A stretch of DNA of 64,000 nt from positions 33,170,001 through 33,234,000 of the forward strand of contig JBITNC010000002.1 in NCBI GenBank assembly GCA_050084985.1, in the 5' to 3' direction. Made by a program: the position numbers and the translations under genes. The stretch is from Nageia nagi (lineage: Eukaryota > Pinophyta). Shown one piece after another: positions 10,827 to 21,064 of the stretch (positions are counted from its first letter, which is position 1; the number at the start of each line of letters is the position of its first letter). The notes beneath the pieces were generated by a model. That model was not told the origin of the DNA. It searched no databases and saw nothing but the letters and a program-made list of their open reading frames with translations.

Positions 10827-11709
10827 TACCCAAACACATTCTTGATGGTTTCAATTTTAGGATTTGAAAACCTTGAATGAGAGTTGAATTATAGGCAAGG
10901 AAACTTTGACAAATAGTGAATGAAAATCTTGTACTTCCTACAAATGAAAAAATACTAAAGGCTTACAACATAAAGAATGAGTTGGAAACTTCCATGATTT
11001 ACCGTGCAATTTCAGATGTTGTGCTTCTAATGATTTTCTCTTCAACCTCAACAAATGAAGCTTGGGATAAGCTTAAGCAAATCTACCTTGATTCAAATTT
11101 TTTGAGAAGGTTTACCATTCTCCAAAAGTTATTTCAATCTCATCAAAAGAAAGATGAAAATATGGCTATCTACTTGAACAAAATCATTGACCTAAGGATC
11201 CAACTTGTTATTTGTAGGTGCAATTGGATCAATGATGAGTTCATAGTTTTCATCATTTTTCAAAGTTTAGAAACTTTGTAATGGTTATGGAAATAAGGTT
11301 TGATGATGAAGAAGAAGTCTTCTCCCTTGATAACCTTTTTAGGCACCTTTTGAAGCATAAAAAAACCTTTAACAATAAGGTGTTGATTTCTTCTTCTAAG
11401 GATAATAACATTGCTCTTGGAGCAACCAAAACTCTTTTTAAGAAAAAATTCAACCATCAAAATAAATCTTATCCTTCTTCCTCTAAAAGGTTTGAGAAAA
11501 GAGGTAATGGCTACAACAGCAGCAAGAACAATAAAAATAATAACCACAACAGCAGGAACAATAGTAACAACAACTACTTCAAGCAAAGAGATAGAAAAGG
11601 TAAAGTAAATAATCTTTATCCTAAGAAAAATTTTGATGGTAATTATAACTATTATGGCATCCAAGGTTATAACAAAGTTGATTGTTACAAAAAAAAGAGA
11701 AGAAAATAA
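10827..11709 (+). pseudogene. Copia gag remnant
   Basis: Text beginning 'HILDGFNFRI' near 10832, with stops, is the usual copia gag opening (LDG.NF..W). It runs into an open piece, 10916-11281, with 'AYNIKNELETSMIYRAISD' and 'TSTNEAWDKLKQIY', the UBN2-type copia gag core, and then 'EDENMAIYL'-like text. The next piece, 11281-11709, is basic and Asn-rich and ends 'YYGIQGYNKVDCYKKKRRK', a knuckle that has lost most of its Cys residues. Stops and one frame change make it non-functional. Confidence 0.82.
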
Positions 11710-11789
11710 CAAAGGTAATGGAAATGTAAAGAACTATAAAGAAAAAAAAATATTCAAGTTAGTTTTGCTATGATGCTCTACTCTTTATT

Positions 11790-12038
11790 TTGCTCTTTTT
11801 CATCTGATTGGATTGTTAATTCAGGTTGCACTAATCACCTATGCTTTGAAAAATAAAATTTTGAGAACTTTCACAAGTATAGAAAAGATATGATTATGAT
11901 AGATGATAACTCTACCATTGAAATTCAAAGAATTGGGAGTGTTTTGATTCATGAAAAGGTTCTTAAAAATGTTCTTTATGTTCCTAAGTTAAAGATGAAC
12001 CTTCTCTTCATGATCTAACTTGCTAAAAAAGAGTACTC
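11790..12038 (+). pseudogene. Copia protease remnant, interrupted by insertion
   Basis: 'DWIVNSGCTNHLC' is the copia protease active-site box, normally with D-S-G; the catalytic Asp is Asn here. 'VLKNVLYVPKLKMNLL' is the conserved downstream segment. The frame is cut at 12038 by the nested element, and copia text resumes at 23337 after the duplicated TTTTG. Confidence 0.85.
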
Positions 12039-12043
12039 TTTTG
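12039..12043. repeat. Target-site duplication TTTTG, left copy
   Basis: TTTTG directly precedes the TG terminus at 12044 and is repeated at 23332-23336 directly after the CA terminus. Five bases is the normal size for plant LTR elements. The sequence is simple, so the matching copia frame on either side is the stronger support. Confidence 0.8.
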
Positions 12044-12890
12044 TGTTGCAATGAAAATTGAGCTGGAATGTAGAATAACATAAAATACAATTATTCTTCA
12101 ATCTTCATTGAACCTCAAATTATATAACATAGATAGACATGTAATTGCAAAATGATATTCAATTTTAGTTCAAACTACAATTTGCCCTTAGAAGGGACTT
12201 TTACAAAATGCTATGTGCCAAAATAAAGAGTATTAAATCTTCATTGTTTTGAGTTGCTTGCTTCTTCCCTTGGTATGAGCAACCTGTAAATCCTACACAC
12301 ATGCAAAAGATAATAACATCAAAGCATCTATGTATGACAAGTATTAAAATGAAACTAGCATAAAACAATAAAATGTATAAGCTCACAAGATTTTGGCAGC
12401 ATTACCTTACTTCAAAAATGGGTTCAATTCCTCCCTTATTTGCTTTGTATTAGCTTATATTTATAGATTTTGGATGAGATGTTTCAAGGCTGGTAAGAGG
12501 AAGTGAATAGCCACCGTAGGTCGTAACTGACCCCCTCTATCCACCTCATCTTGGAGAAATGAAGCATTCCAACTTTCCCTCACCGTTTTGGCTTCTATTC
12601 AGCTGTTACAGAGTCACTGACGTTTGGATGTCGAACACCGGCGACTGGCTCAAAACGTTGGCATTTCAAGGTGAACGCCAGTGACTGATTAGCAGTTTTT
12701 ATAACAATATTGAAATGATCGCCAAATAGTCAATTTTTATCGAAAAGGGGTCATGTGACCACTCATTTTGCATGTACTCGATTAGAGCTATCCAATAATG
12801 AAGTTTTCAAGCTTTTTTGAGGCTTGTATAAAGAGTTATGATTATTTCAATGTTTACTAGTTAAGAAGGGGACATTTTTAGGTGTCTACA
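12044..12890 (-). repeat. 3' LTR of the gag-protease element
   Basis: An 847-bp segment with TG at 12044 and CA at 12890. Its last ~262 bp (12629-12890) match 23068-23331 with few differences. The remainder (12044-12628) has no visible counterpart at the other end. On the minus strand the LTR starts TGTAGACACC, immediately after the purine tract. Confidence 0.8.
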
Positions 12891-12908
12891 TTTTGCCCCT
12901 TTTTGAAA
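12891..12908 (-). promoter_or_regulatory. Polypurine tract
   Basis: On the minus strand a run of A and G (AAAAAGGGGCAAAA) ends exactly where the LTR begins. It is the presumed primer site for plus-strand cDNA synthesis, and it fixes the element orientation as minus. Confidence 0.8.
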
Positions 12909-13439
12909 TTATCAACCAAAAATATGTGGTTGATGATTTCAAAAATATAAAATGAGAAGCATTATTGCTTGATTGTGATATAAGTTTTGACTCAATTTCT
13001 TAAATGAATCAAAATTTTGATTTATCAAATTATGATAAAATGTGTTTTCATTTTACATTTGATGTAGTTTTGAAAACAAATTTGAATATACTTCAGAAGT
13101 GATTGTTTTCGGTATGACAATGTGTTGAGCTTGTGTGACAGTTGCATGACATTTCTATAATGTCATTCTGCATGTCTAAGTGCACATGTACCATATAAGT
13201 CCCCTTTAGTATATGGGTTTGATAGTGTTGTCTTTTGTCCCGACAATGGAGTTTCAAGGTGATCTCCTGTAATAATGATACATCACATTTTACCTTCTTT
13301 GATATTTGTAAATGTTAATGATATTTTTAAGAAATATCATCAAAATCTTTTTCATATAAAGCTTAAGATCTTTCAGTAGGATATAATTATAGCTTCTCTG
13401 AATCAAAACTTGTTATTTATACATATTTCATCATTCGAT

Positions 13440-15200
13440 GTTATCATAAGGATAGCCCTTGTCATGGCTGAATATGATTTTTTAACTTTTGCAATTGATA
13501 GATTTTGAAAATGATATTATGATACATCAAAACTATACTTGTGTCAATCTCCATTCTGTGTGCTGTTTATGGTAGTTGCATGACAAGACTCTAGTTTGTC
13601 TATGCATGCCGAAGCGAGTATGTGATAGGAAGCTTATTTTCTATATACAAGTCATCTTCCATTTTTCTCTGCTTTTGACCTAGTAGAATGGGTTTTGTGA
13701 TGATCTTTTGCATAAGTCTTTTTAGAATCATATTGAGAATAAACATCTTATTTCAAGTTATAGGCAATCCTAATTACCTTAACCGTGAGTAGACATATAA
13801 CTTTCGATTTTCTAATTAACAATGTTTTGAGTACATTTTAAGAGAGATGTAGCCATGGTCTTACTAAGTGATCATGAGCTTACTATGTTATTGTGGTGTT
13901 TTTCTTAGCATTATGACCCCTTTTGTACTGACTAATGATGTCAGTGATGATGATGATAGACTGTTCAAAAAACTAATACATATTAGCTAGTGAATGAGTA
14001 AGATGAATGTACGAATGATCCTAGCCTTATTATTTCAATCATTTATAGGTGAACATAAGGTTTGATTTTAGGTCATGGGAAATTGTATTTATCCCAATTA
14101 TCCAAGTATGATTTCTTGAGCTTTGCAATTGAAGTATTTTGAACACACGTTGGTTGTGCACCAAATAGGTACTAAAGGCTTGTTTCCATATATCATTACA
14201 TGGGTGTCTTGTGTTTATTCCAAGGGAATATATGGAGCCGAGTCAATTATATGACATGAAGTGCCCTTTGTGTGCACTAATTTGAATTTTTATTGTTATG
14301 TTATTCTCTAAAAAGGTAGGTTTTGCAAAAATCATTGGAATCATGTTTTCTGATGACTAGGATTTTCTTGAATACGTATAACAATAAGTAATGACTAAAC
14401 ATGCATAACATGACATATGATTTGAACTAGGGAGTTCATGATTCATTGTAAGATCATAAACAATAAATGGTGCTTATCCTATCAAGGATTCATGATGAAA
14501 TTATTTATGATCGAGTTTGTGGTTATCTTTTTTTTTTTTTGACTCATTCCCATGAGTACATATATGTGATGTATGAATATGACGAATGATTGACACTTGT
14601 ATGTAATCACATACGATTTTTTCATAAACGTAAATGCATATATGATACATGATGTGGTGAGCAAACATAGTCATGTATCCTTAGAAGATACAAACAAACT
14701 AATATGTTATCATTGTAGACTTATACAAATACCATTAGACTCATAAATAGGTGATAATATACTTGAGGTTGGTAAGTGGTTAAGTCAAGACTCATACACT
14801 TGAGTTTATCAACTTATGTATGAATATTTTAAATCTTGATTTTGTTGGTTGATGGTAGAGGCAAATGATTTGCTTTGGGTCATGGACAATCATAGTTGCC
14901 CCAAATTATGATCAAACATAAACTTTTGAATTTTCGCAATCAAAGTGTTTTGAAAATAAGTTCTACATTTTACTAAGTACTCATGCTTGTCTACAACATG
15001 CTATTTTATGGAACACTATATTCCATAGGCTCTATGCCATTAGCATGTATGTGACGTGGAGTCCTTTCAAAGTAGATAACATTTTAATGTTTGATAATTC
15101 TGCTATTTGCCCCAGCAGAATGGGTTTCATGATCATTTCTTGCAAAAATCATTAGAAATATATTTTTCCATGATTGAGGTTTTTTGTTGAACATGACTTG
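13440..15200. repeat. Three diverged copies of a 0.6-0.8 kb repeat
   Basis: Two landmark phrases recur in the same order. 'atatgatttttt.aacttttgcaatt.a..gattttgaaaat' is near 13475, 14105 and 14920. 'gtagaatgggttt..tgat.atcttttgca.aa.tc.tta' is near 13682, 14315 and 15113. Spacing is about 630 bp and then about 800 bp. The copies are strongly diverged, so this is an old tandem amplification in the non-coding part of the element. Confidence 0.6.
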
Positions 15201-15595
15201 AAAACAAGACAAATGCATTCTACTTTATTTATTGATATGATCAACATAATGATAGATGATTGTATTATGTATTTTATTATTCATTCTTAATACATTTAAA
15301 AGCATGATTATTAGACTTTAATCATGAATGTACTTTGATGTGCTACACATTGATGGTGTATCTCAAGATTGAATAAGTTTTTCGATTATCGTTATTATTT
15401 TTATTATTATTTCAATCATCGATGTTGATTTGGATATTATTAAATATCTGAAAATTTAAGGATAATGATATGAAAAATTGTAGTATTAGATTGTATCATT
15501 TATCAGGTTTGTCTACTAATACTTTTTATTTTATGATAACATGTACCAAATAATATGGAACAAAATGTAGCACACATTCAATTTATGGGTAGATG

Positions 15596-15985
15596 ATAAT
15601 GAATGGAAAGGGAATAAGAACATCGACTTCCAATTCAAAGGGAAGAGCAATTTCTTACTCTCGATCCCAAGGAATGATGGAAGCTTTTTAACGATGTTCT
15701 AAGGGGTTGAAATGGATGGGATATGATAGGAAAAGAACATTGACTTCCAATTCAATGGGGAGAACAATTTCTTATTCTCGATCCCAAAGAATAATGGAAG
15801 ATATAAAATTTAACAATGTTCTAGGGTTGACTTTTATCAATATACTAAGGGCAATTTCTTGCTTAAACTTGTAAATAAGAATAGAAGCAAAAGGTTTTAA
15901 CAACAACAATGTTGACTCCCATATTAATGGGGAGAGCAATTACTCGCTTTTTTTCCCAAATAATATGGAAGCACCTCCAATTTAA
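15596..15985. repeat. Three copies of an ~80-bp motif
   Basis: 'acat.gacttccaattcaa.gggga.agcaatttctta.tctcgatcccaa.gaat.atggaag' occurs at about 15620 and 15738, and again, more diverged, at about 15908 (GTTGACTCCCATATTAATGG). Spacing is about 118 and 170 bp. Confidence 0.7.
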
Positions 15986-16509
15986 TAATCAGTAAAGATG
16001 GATTAGAAAATATATGGATGTTGGATAATAAAATATGAAAGTTGGTATAGTATAATGTATATGGGGTGGTGGTGGCTGTTAATATGAAAATATTATAACA
16101 AATGAATAGACATAGGATGTATTGAGTATTTAGAAAGATAAACTAATCAACTCATCAAGGCATTGATAAACATAAGTGTAATATTAATTACTATGTAATA
16201 ATAAATAGTATGGGATGGAGGTATGGGATGATGAAGAAATGTAATGATCATAATATTCAAGTTGACCATATTAACCAATCACCATTAGATTTTTTCTTCT
16301 TTAGATGATATAAAACAAAGTCATGATGTTCTCAAAATTATCATAGACTCATGTGTGTGCAATGATGTTTATTTCCATCTCTAGACAATCTCAAACTAAA
16401 TGTCACAAGAGCATAAAATATATAAGCTAGTTCATCCATATGAAACATACAGAGGTCCATAGGAAAGAAGGTCGCTAACCAATATGGACATGTCACCACT
16501 CGTAAGGTA

Positions 16510-16615
16510 TGCCCCATTGCCAGACAGGTGTCCATAGCCCCGATGAGGACTAACCCCTTGATCTCACTACAACCTTGCTCTACTGCCAGTCAGGCGTCTA
16601 TAGCCCCGATAGAGG
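16510..16615. repeat. Two copies of a 30-bp motif
   Basis: GCCAGACAGGTGTCCATAGC (16518) and GCCAGTCAGGCGTCTATAGC (16579), each followed by CCCGAT.GAGGA, are separated by about 61 bp. This is a short local duplication in the non-coding region. Confidence 0.7.
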
Positions 16616-17229
16616 ATATTGTAATCACCCAAGAATCATTGATATGATGTAATAATACTTTCTTCTTTTTTTTATCGTCTTTTCTCTTTCTTTTCTTTTT
16701 TTTTTTTTTTATAAAACTATCAAATGATTCTTGGGTTCGAGATGAAGCGAATAATAGGATGAACATGTAATACTTTCACTAGAAATCATGCTCTTGTAAC
16801 ACCTCATTCTTGACTGTTTTAAGATTATTTAAATGTGAAAATGTGTATGAGTCCGTAATAACCCTAAGTGTATCATAATCATGTTTGTTTATCATCCAAA
16901 GTTTCAAAAATTTCATGATGAAGGTTGGTAAAGTCAATAAGAATATTAATTTCATAAACTATTTCTTTTACAATAAGTATTAAACATATTTGTATAATCA
17001 TATGGAAGTGATCATGGATAACGTATAGTATATATGCCTTGATGAATTGTTAGAATATAATCTAATACTCAAATATTCCAACATAATGGGGGATGAATAT
17101 GAGGTGGAAAAAGGGGAAGACATGGAAATGCAATAAACATATTATAACCTGTTTTAAAATCAGATATGATCATTTTAGTTTTTAATCATATTTTGATGTT
17201 TGTGCGATTTCTAAATCATGTTTTGATGA

Positions 17230-17610
17230 TAATTTTTTTTTTTTTTTTTGATGGAGGGAAACTACCCCAATGTGATCTATGTAGAACATGAGGAGATCAA
17301 AAGTAAGATGGGGGACGAATGCCCCAATGTGAACGATGTGACGGAGATTGAATATCCTTATCCAAATAACATAATTCATCATTGTTTAATTGTGTGGAAT
17401 GTATGTATGTATTTTGTAGATGATGTAAATTGTTATTTATCAATAAAGGTATATCTACTTCAAATCGTCTATCATCCATCAAATCATGAAGGGCATGATT
17501 TAATTGTTGTCAATGTTTAGTATTATGCCCCAATTGATGATGATAAGCATGATGTCCATACTTATCATATTTTATTGACTTAAGCTTTAGTTTTTCTTTC
17601 ATTATATGGT
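17230..17610 (-). pseudogene. Second gag zinc-knuckle-like segment downstream of the main frame
   Basis: On the minus strand, beginning about 30 bp after the stop of the 1141-codon frame, the text 'AYHHQLGHNTKH', a stop, then 'QQLNHALHDLMDDRRFEVD' matches the pattern of the intact knuckle region upstream ('CNYHHQRGHSTKNC' and what follows). The two Cys positions are not Cys here, and a stop replaces the last. An open piece continues to 17297. It looks like a decayed duplicate of the gag C-terminal part. Confidence 0.5.
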
Positions 17611-17638
17611 CTATCACTCTCTTAGGTTGTTTCAAAGA

Positions 17639-20600
17639 TTAAATTCCATCATTGTAATCATCTTTGGATTTTAATTTCCATCTCATATCTTTATGATTAT
17701 CCCCTTGCCTAGTAAAGGTGGATGATGATTTCCCCTTTGAATTTTGCATAGGAGGTTTTGTTTTCAATGATTTTGTAATATTATAATGTGAGTATGGATT
17801 TTCATCTCTTCGTACACAATGGAGTACTCCCTCATGAATGTATTTTAGACAACCATGAAATGTAGATGGGACACATTCCATTTCTTGAATCCATGGTCTA
17901 CCTAAAAGAATATTATATTGTTCGATGTTTCCTTCGATGATATATAATGATGTTTGTATCGTCTTACATCCAATGGTGATGGGTAACACTATTGATCCTA
18001 TTGTTGAACATAAGGCATTATTAAATGCTTTTATTTGTAATGATGGCAAAGAAATATGAGAGAAGGGAAGATTCAATTTGTGATATGCTGATGTAGATAT
18101 GATATTGACATCTGACCCTTCATCTATTAATATCCTCTTAACAATTTTACCATTTACTTTACCGATGACATGGAGAGGTGGATCTAACCCTTGAAGTCCC
18201 TTGTTTGATTGTCTCTCATGGTCATAAAAAGAAATTATAGGCTGATGTATCAATGGAGGAACTTGCATTTTGGATTTTTGATTATATGATATATCAATTT
18301 GTTTTTCTTGTATGTTTTGAGTTCCAGTATCAACTCTAACTATTCTTATAATAGGTTGATTACTTGGATTCCAGGTGTGTATCACTTGACTGTAATTAGG
18401 TACAGTAGATACTGTATTTACTTGATATGAAAGAAGTGAGTCTTGATAACTTTTTAAATTTTGATTTGAAATAGAAGTATGGTCTTCAACTTCCAAGCTA
18501 TTATCTTTGATTGAGTTTTGCGTTCTATTTCTCAATGCTAGACAATTTTTTGTACTATGACCTCTTTGATGGTGATAATTACAATACTCATTTTTGTTAT
18601 ATTTTTCTTTCCTCATAATTTTTATTTCATCGTATTCAATCTTGACCTTCTTAATTATAACTGCGTGAGCAATAACTTCTTCGAGAGTATTATATCGTTG
18701 GATTTGTAATATACTAGCTATAGGCCTTAAACAATTTTGACTGAATAATTTAACTAACTCCTCCTGAGGTAAGGTATAGGGCATGCGATAGAGTATATCC
18801 CTCCATCGTGAAACAAAGTCAACAATTGATTCATTTTGAGATTGTTTTAGTTCCACAAGATCCGTAATAGAAGATTCCTCTTTGATATAAATCCTAAAAT
18901 GTTGTAAGAACAAGTCTGCCAATTGAGTAAATGAATAAATACTATGTCGTGGTAAATTATTATACCATTCCAGGGCTTGGGATGCAAGTGTCATGGGAAA
19001 TAAACGTAGCATCAAGTCCTCATCGTTAGAAATGAGGTAATTTGAAAACTTAAACCACCTTGAATGTTCCTTAGGATCCTTATTTCCTGTAAAAGGAATT
19101 ATCTTAGGCATTTCAAAGTTGTAAGGTAATTTCTTCTTAGGGACACTTGGATGGATGGGTTCATTGCAAATATTATCATATGTCAACTTCTGGAACCTTG
19201 ATATGTTCATTTCTTTATTCATGAAATCTTCTAATTCTTTATCTGTCCAACTACCCTGAGGATGTTTTCGGTATCTTCTATGATTGGTGTTTCTTTCTGA
19301 CTTCAGGTCTGAATTATAAGATTCATCATCAGAAGAAGATCTTGATAACACTGAAGATGGTAATGATGAAAGGTTAGAAGGTAAATGATGCTCTTGCATT
19401 GAATTTCTAAGAGTTGTAGATGGTTGTACTTTATTTTGTTGAAACTTCTCATGAAATAACCAACTATCTCGAACTTCTTGTTTTACCTTATCAAAAATTT
19501 GTCGTTGTTTGTCAAGCTCTTGCTTTTCTTTTTCATTGAGTTCTATATTCTTTTCCTTAAGTTTGTCTTCCTCTTTTAACTTACTTTGAACATCTTCACA
19601 TCTTTTACTGAAGTTTATAGTTTCTTCACAATCTCTCTCTATGTGTTTTCTCTTTGCCTCTAACTCCGCAAAAGAGGGTATCTCTCCTACCCTGAATTGT
19701 TTAGCTAAAGCTTTTCTATATTTTTCTTGCGATGAGGGTTTTTCACGGGAGTAAGGATCATAGAAGAATTTGTTTGAGATCTTACATTGAGGAGTTGTTT
19801 GTGAGGTTCTTACTGAATACAAGGTCATCCTATCAGAATCTTCCATACAAGACCTAGCCCTATGAAGTGTTTTTTGATAGGTGGGGTCAGTTATCCTAGC
19901 TTGTGAAGAGGGGCTTTGAGGTTGATAATCTAAGCTCTCAAGAGGCAATTCTCTTTGTTGATTAGAGTAAGAGTCTTGATATCTCCTTACTTGGTAATTA
20001 AGAGGTGATGATAATTGCACCCAAGCTTGACTCTTTTGGTTTACATAAGTTTTTACATCATGCTTTTGTCTTATCTCTTCTTGCCTCATTTTGTTGAAGA
20101 ATCTCCCATGTTGGTTGTGAGAAATACATGCTTGTTGTTGTTTATGGGATTCCCTTTGCAAAATATTCTTAGCTTTTTCATCATAGAAAATATTCCTAAG
20201 TAATTTATTTGTTGTAGGGCTATCTTCTTTATCACATTCCCCATTTTTCATCAAGCTAGTTTGATATTTTGAAGGTATTTTTAGTGGGTTCAAACAACAT
20301 TCATCCTCATAAAACTTTGTACCATCATCATGATGTGTTATTTCCCCACATGGATGTTCATTCCTAAGCTCATGTGTATTAGCTTTGGAAATTTTATCTT
20401 TATATTTTTCATTTCTTTGTGATTGAAATTCTTGAGGTTCAATAATACAATCTATGGATTTTGTAATTCTTATGTGAGGCTCTTCAATTTCTACTTGTGA
20501 TGAGAATGAACAAGTTTCATCCTTGAACTCAAGAATATCATGAGATTCGTGGGAATCAATAGAAGGTCTTGTAGCCTCAAGAAGGGGAGGAGAATGAAAT

Positions 20601-21064
20601 TGCAATTCTAAGGAATGTTCTGAAAGATCCTCAAGATTCATGTCAAACTCCTCTTCTTTAATATCATATTCCTCCCAAGGTGGGGGTGAAGACATCAAGG
20701 TGTCTAACTCTAGGAGGTCATATGATTTAGCATAGGATGTTGCATCAAGGCCTTTGGCATTAATACTTGATTCCTCCCTTAGCAAATTGGATTCATTAGG
20801 TTCGATGGTCTCGAAAGGAGATGCACAACAAGATTTTAATTTGATGAGATGTGTCGATGAGTTTTCAATCTTTATGATGGGCTCATTATTTTTAGTGCCA
20901 AACTCATCCCATGATGAGGGCGAAGGAATGGAAGAACTATACTCTAGCTCTTCATGGGATCTAACAAGGCTTTCTGAGGATTGAAGAAGAGGTATGGTAC
21001 ATTGTTCTTTCTTTGCTAAGTATGCTAAAAGCTTTTCAATGTCAACATAAAAATCATTCTTCAT
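17639..21064 (-). CDS. gag-pro: Tat-like Gag-protease polyprotein, 1141 codons, intact
   Basis: This is the only long uninterrupted element frame in the left half. From the N-terminus: a Ser/Glu-rich region with short acidic repeats (about residues 1-230); a charged, coiled-coil-like stretch (about 470-560, rich in Lys, Glu and Gln); the gag core (about 650-800, 'ASQALEWYNNLPRHSI', 'FLQHFRIY'); a zinc knuckle near 828 of the form C-x2-H-x4-H-x4-C ('CNYHHQRGHSTKNC'), where His replaces the second Cys; and an aspartic protease (about 960-1090) with 'ILIDEGSDVNII', in which D-E-G-S takes the place of D-[ST]-G-[AS], and 'ILLGRPWIQEME'. It ends in a basic tail. The product would form the particle and cut itself. 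No pol follows in any frame. The Met at 21064 is the first in frame; the long N-terminal extension has no recognised domain. Lack of stops over 3.4 kb argues for recent selection or a recent insertion. Confidence 0.88.
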   Translation of the reverse strand: MKNDFYVDIEKLLAYLAKKEQCTIPLLQSSESLVRSHEELEYSSSIPSPSSWDEFGTKNNEPIIKIENSSTHLIKLKSCCASPFETIEPNESNLLREESSINAKGLDATSYAKSYDLLELDTLMSSPPPWEEYDIKEEEFDMNLEDLSEHSLELQFHSPPLLEATRPSIDSHESHDILEFKDETCSFSSQVEIEEPHIRITKSIDCIIEPQEFQSQRNEKYKDKISKANTHELRNEHPCGEITHHDDGTKFYEDECCLNPLKIPSKYQTSLMKNGECDKEDSPTTNKLLRNIFYDEKAKNILQRESHKQQQACISHNQHGRFFNKMRQEEIRQKHDVKTYVNQKSQAWVQLSSPLNYQVRRYQDSYSNQQRELPLESLDYQPQSPSSQARITDPTYQKTLHRARSCMEDSDRMTLYSVRTSQTTPQCKISNKFFYDPYSREKPSSQEKYRKALAKQFRVGEIPSFAELEAKRKHIERDCEETINFSKRCEDVQSKLKEEDKLKEKNIELNEKEKQELDKQRQIFDKVKQEVRDSWLFHEKFQQNKVQPSTTLRNSMQEHHLPSNLSSLPSSVLSRSSSDDESYNSDLKSERNTNHRRYRKHPQGSWTDKELEDFMNKEMNISRFQKLTYDNICNEPIHPSVPKKKLPYNFEMPKIIPFTGNKDPKEHSRWFKFSNYLISNDEDLMLRLFPMTLASQALEWYNNLPRHSIYSFTQLADLFLQHFRIYIKEESSITDLVELKQSQNESIVDFVSRWRDILYRMPYTLPQEELVKLFSQNCLRPIASILQIQRYNTLEEVIAHAVIIKKVKIEYDEIKIMRKEKYNKNEYCNYHHQRGHSTKNCLALRNRTQNSIKDNSLEVEDHTSISNQNLKSYQDSLLSYQVNTVSTVPNYSQVIHTWNPSNQPIIRIVRVDTGTQNIQEKQIDISYNQKSKMQVPPLIHQPIISFYDHERQSNKGLQGLDPPLHVIGKVNGKIVKRILIDEGSDVNIISTSAYHKLNLPFSHISLPSLQIKAFNNALCSTIGSIVLPITIGCKTIQTSLYIIEGNIEQYNILLGRPWIQEMECVPSTFHGCLKYIHEGVLHCVRRDENPYSHYNITKSLKTKPPMQNSKGKSSSTFTRQGDNHKDMRWKLKSKDDYNDGI

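Larger units (their letters stand above)
12909..17229. other. Long non-coding 3' region of the gag-protease element
   Basis: In about 4.3 kb between the last coding trace and the purine tract, no pol domain is visible on either strand. It contains diverged internal repeats (13440-15200, 15596-15985, 16510-16615), listed separately, and several poly(T) runs (14528, 16690, 17230). Confidence 0.65.

Noticed and set aside
11253-11712. Minus-strand frames opposite copia gag
   Set aside because: Antisense shadow of the Asn/Lys-rich gag tail; hydrophobic Ile/Val runs result from AAT/AAC codons read in reverse.
20015-20984. Plus-strand frames inside the gag-protease gene
   Set aside because: Antisense of the long intact minus-strand frame.
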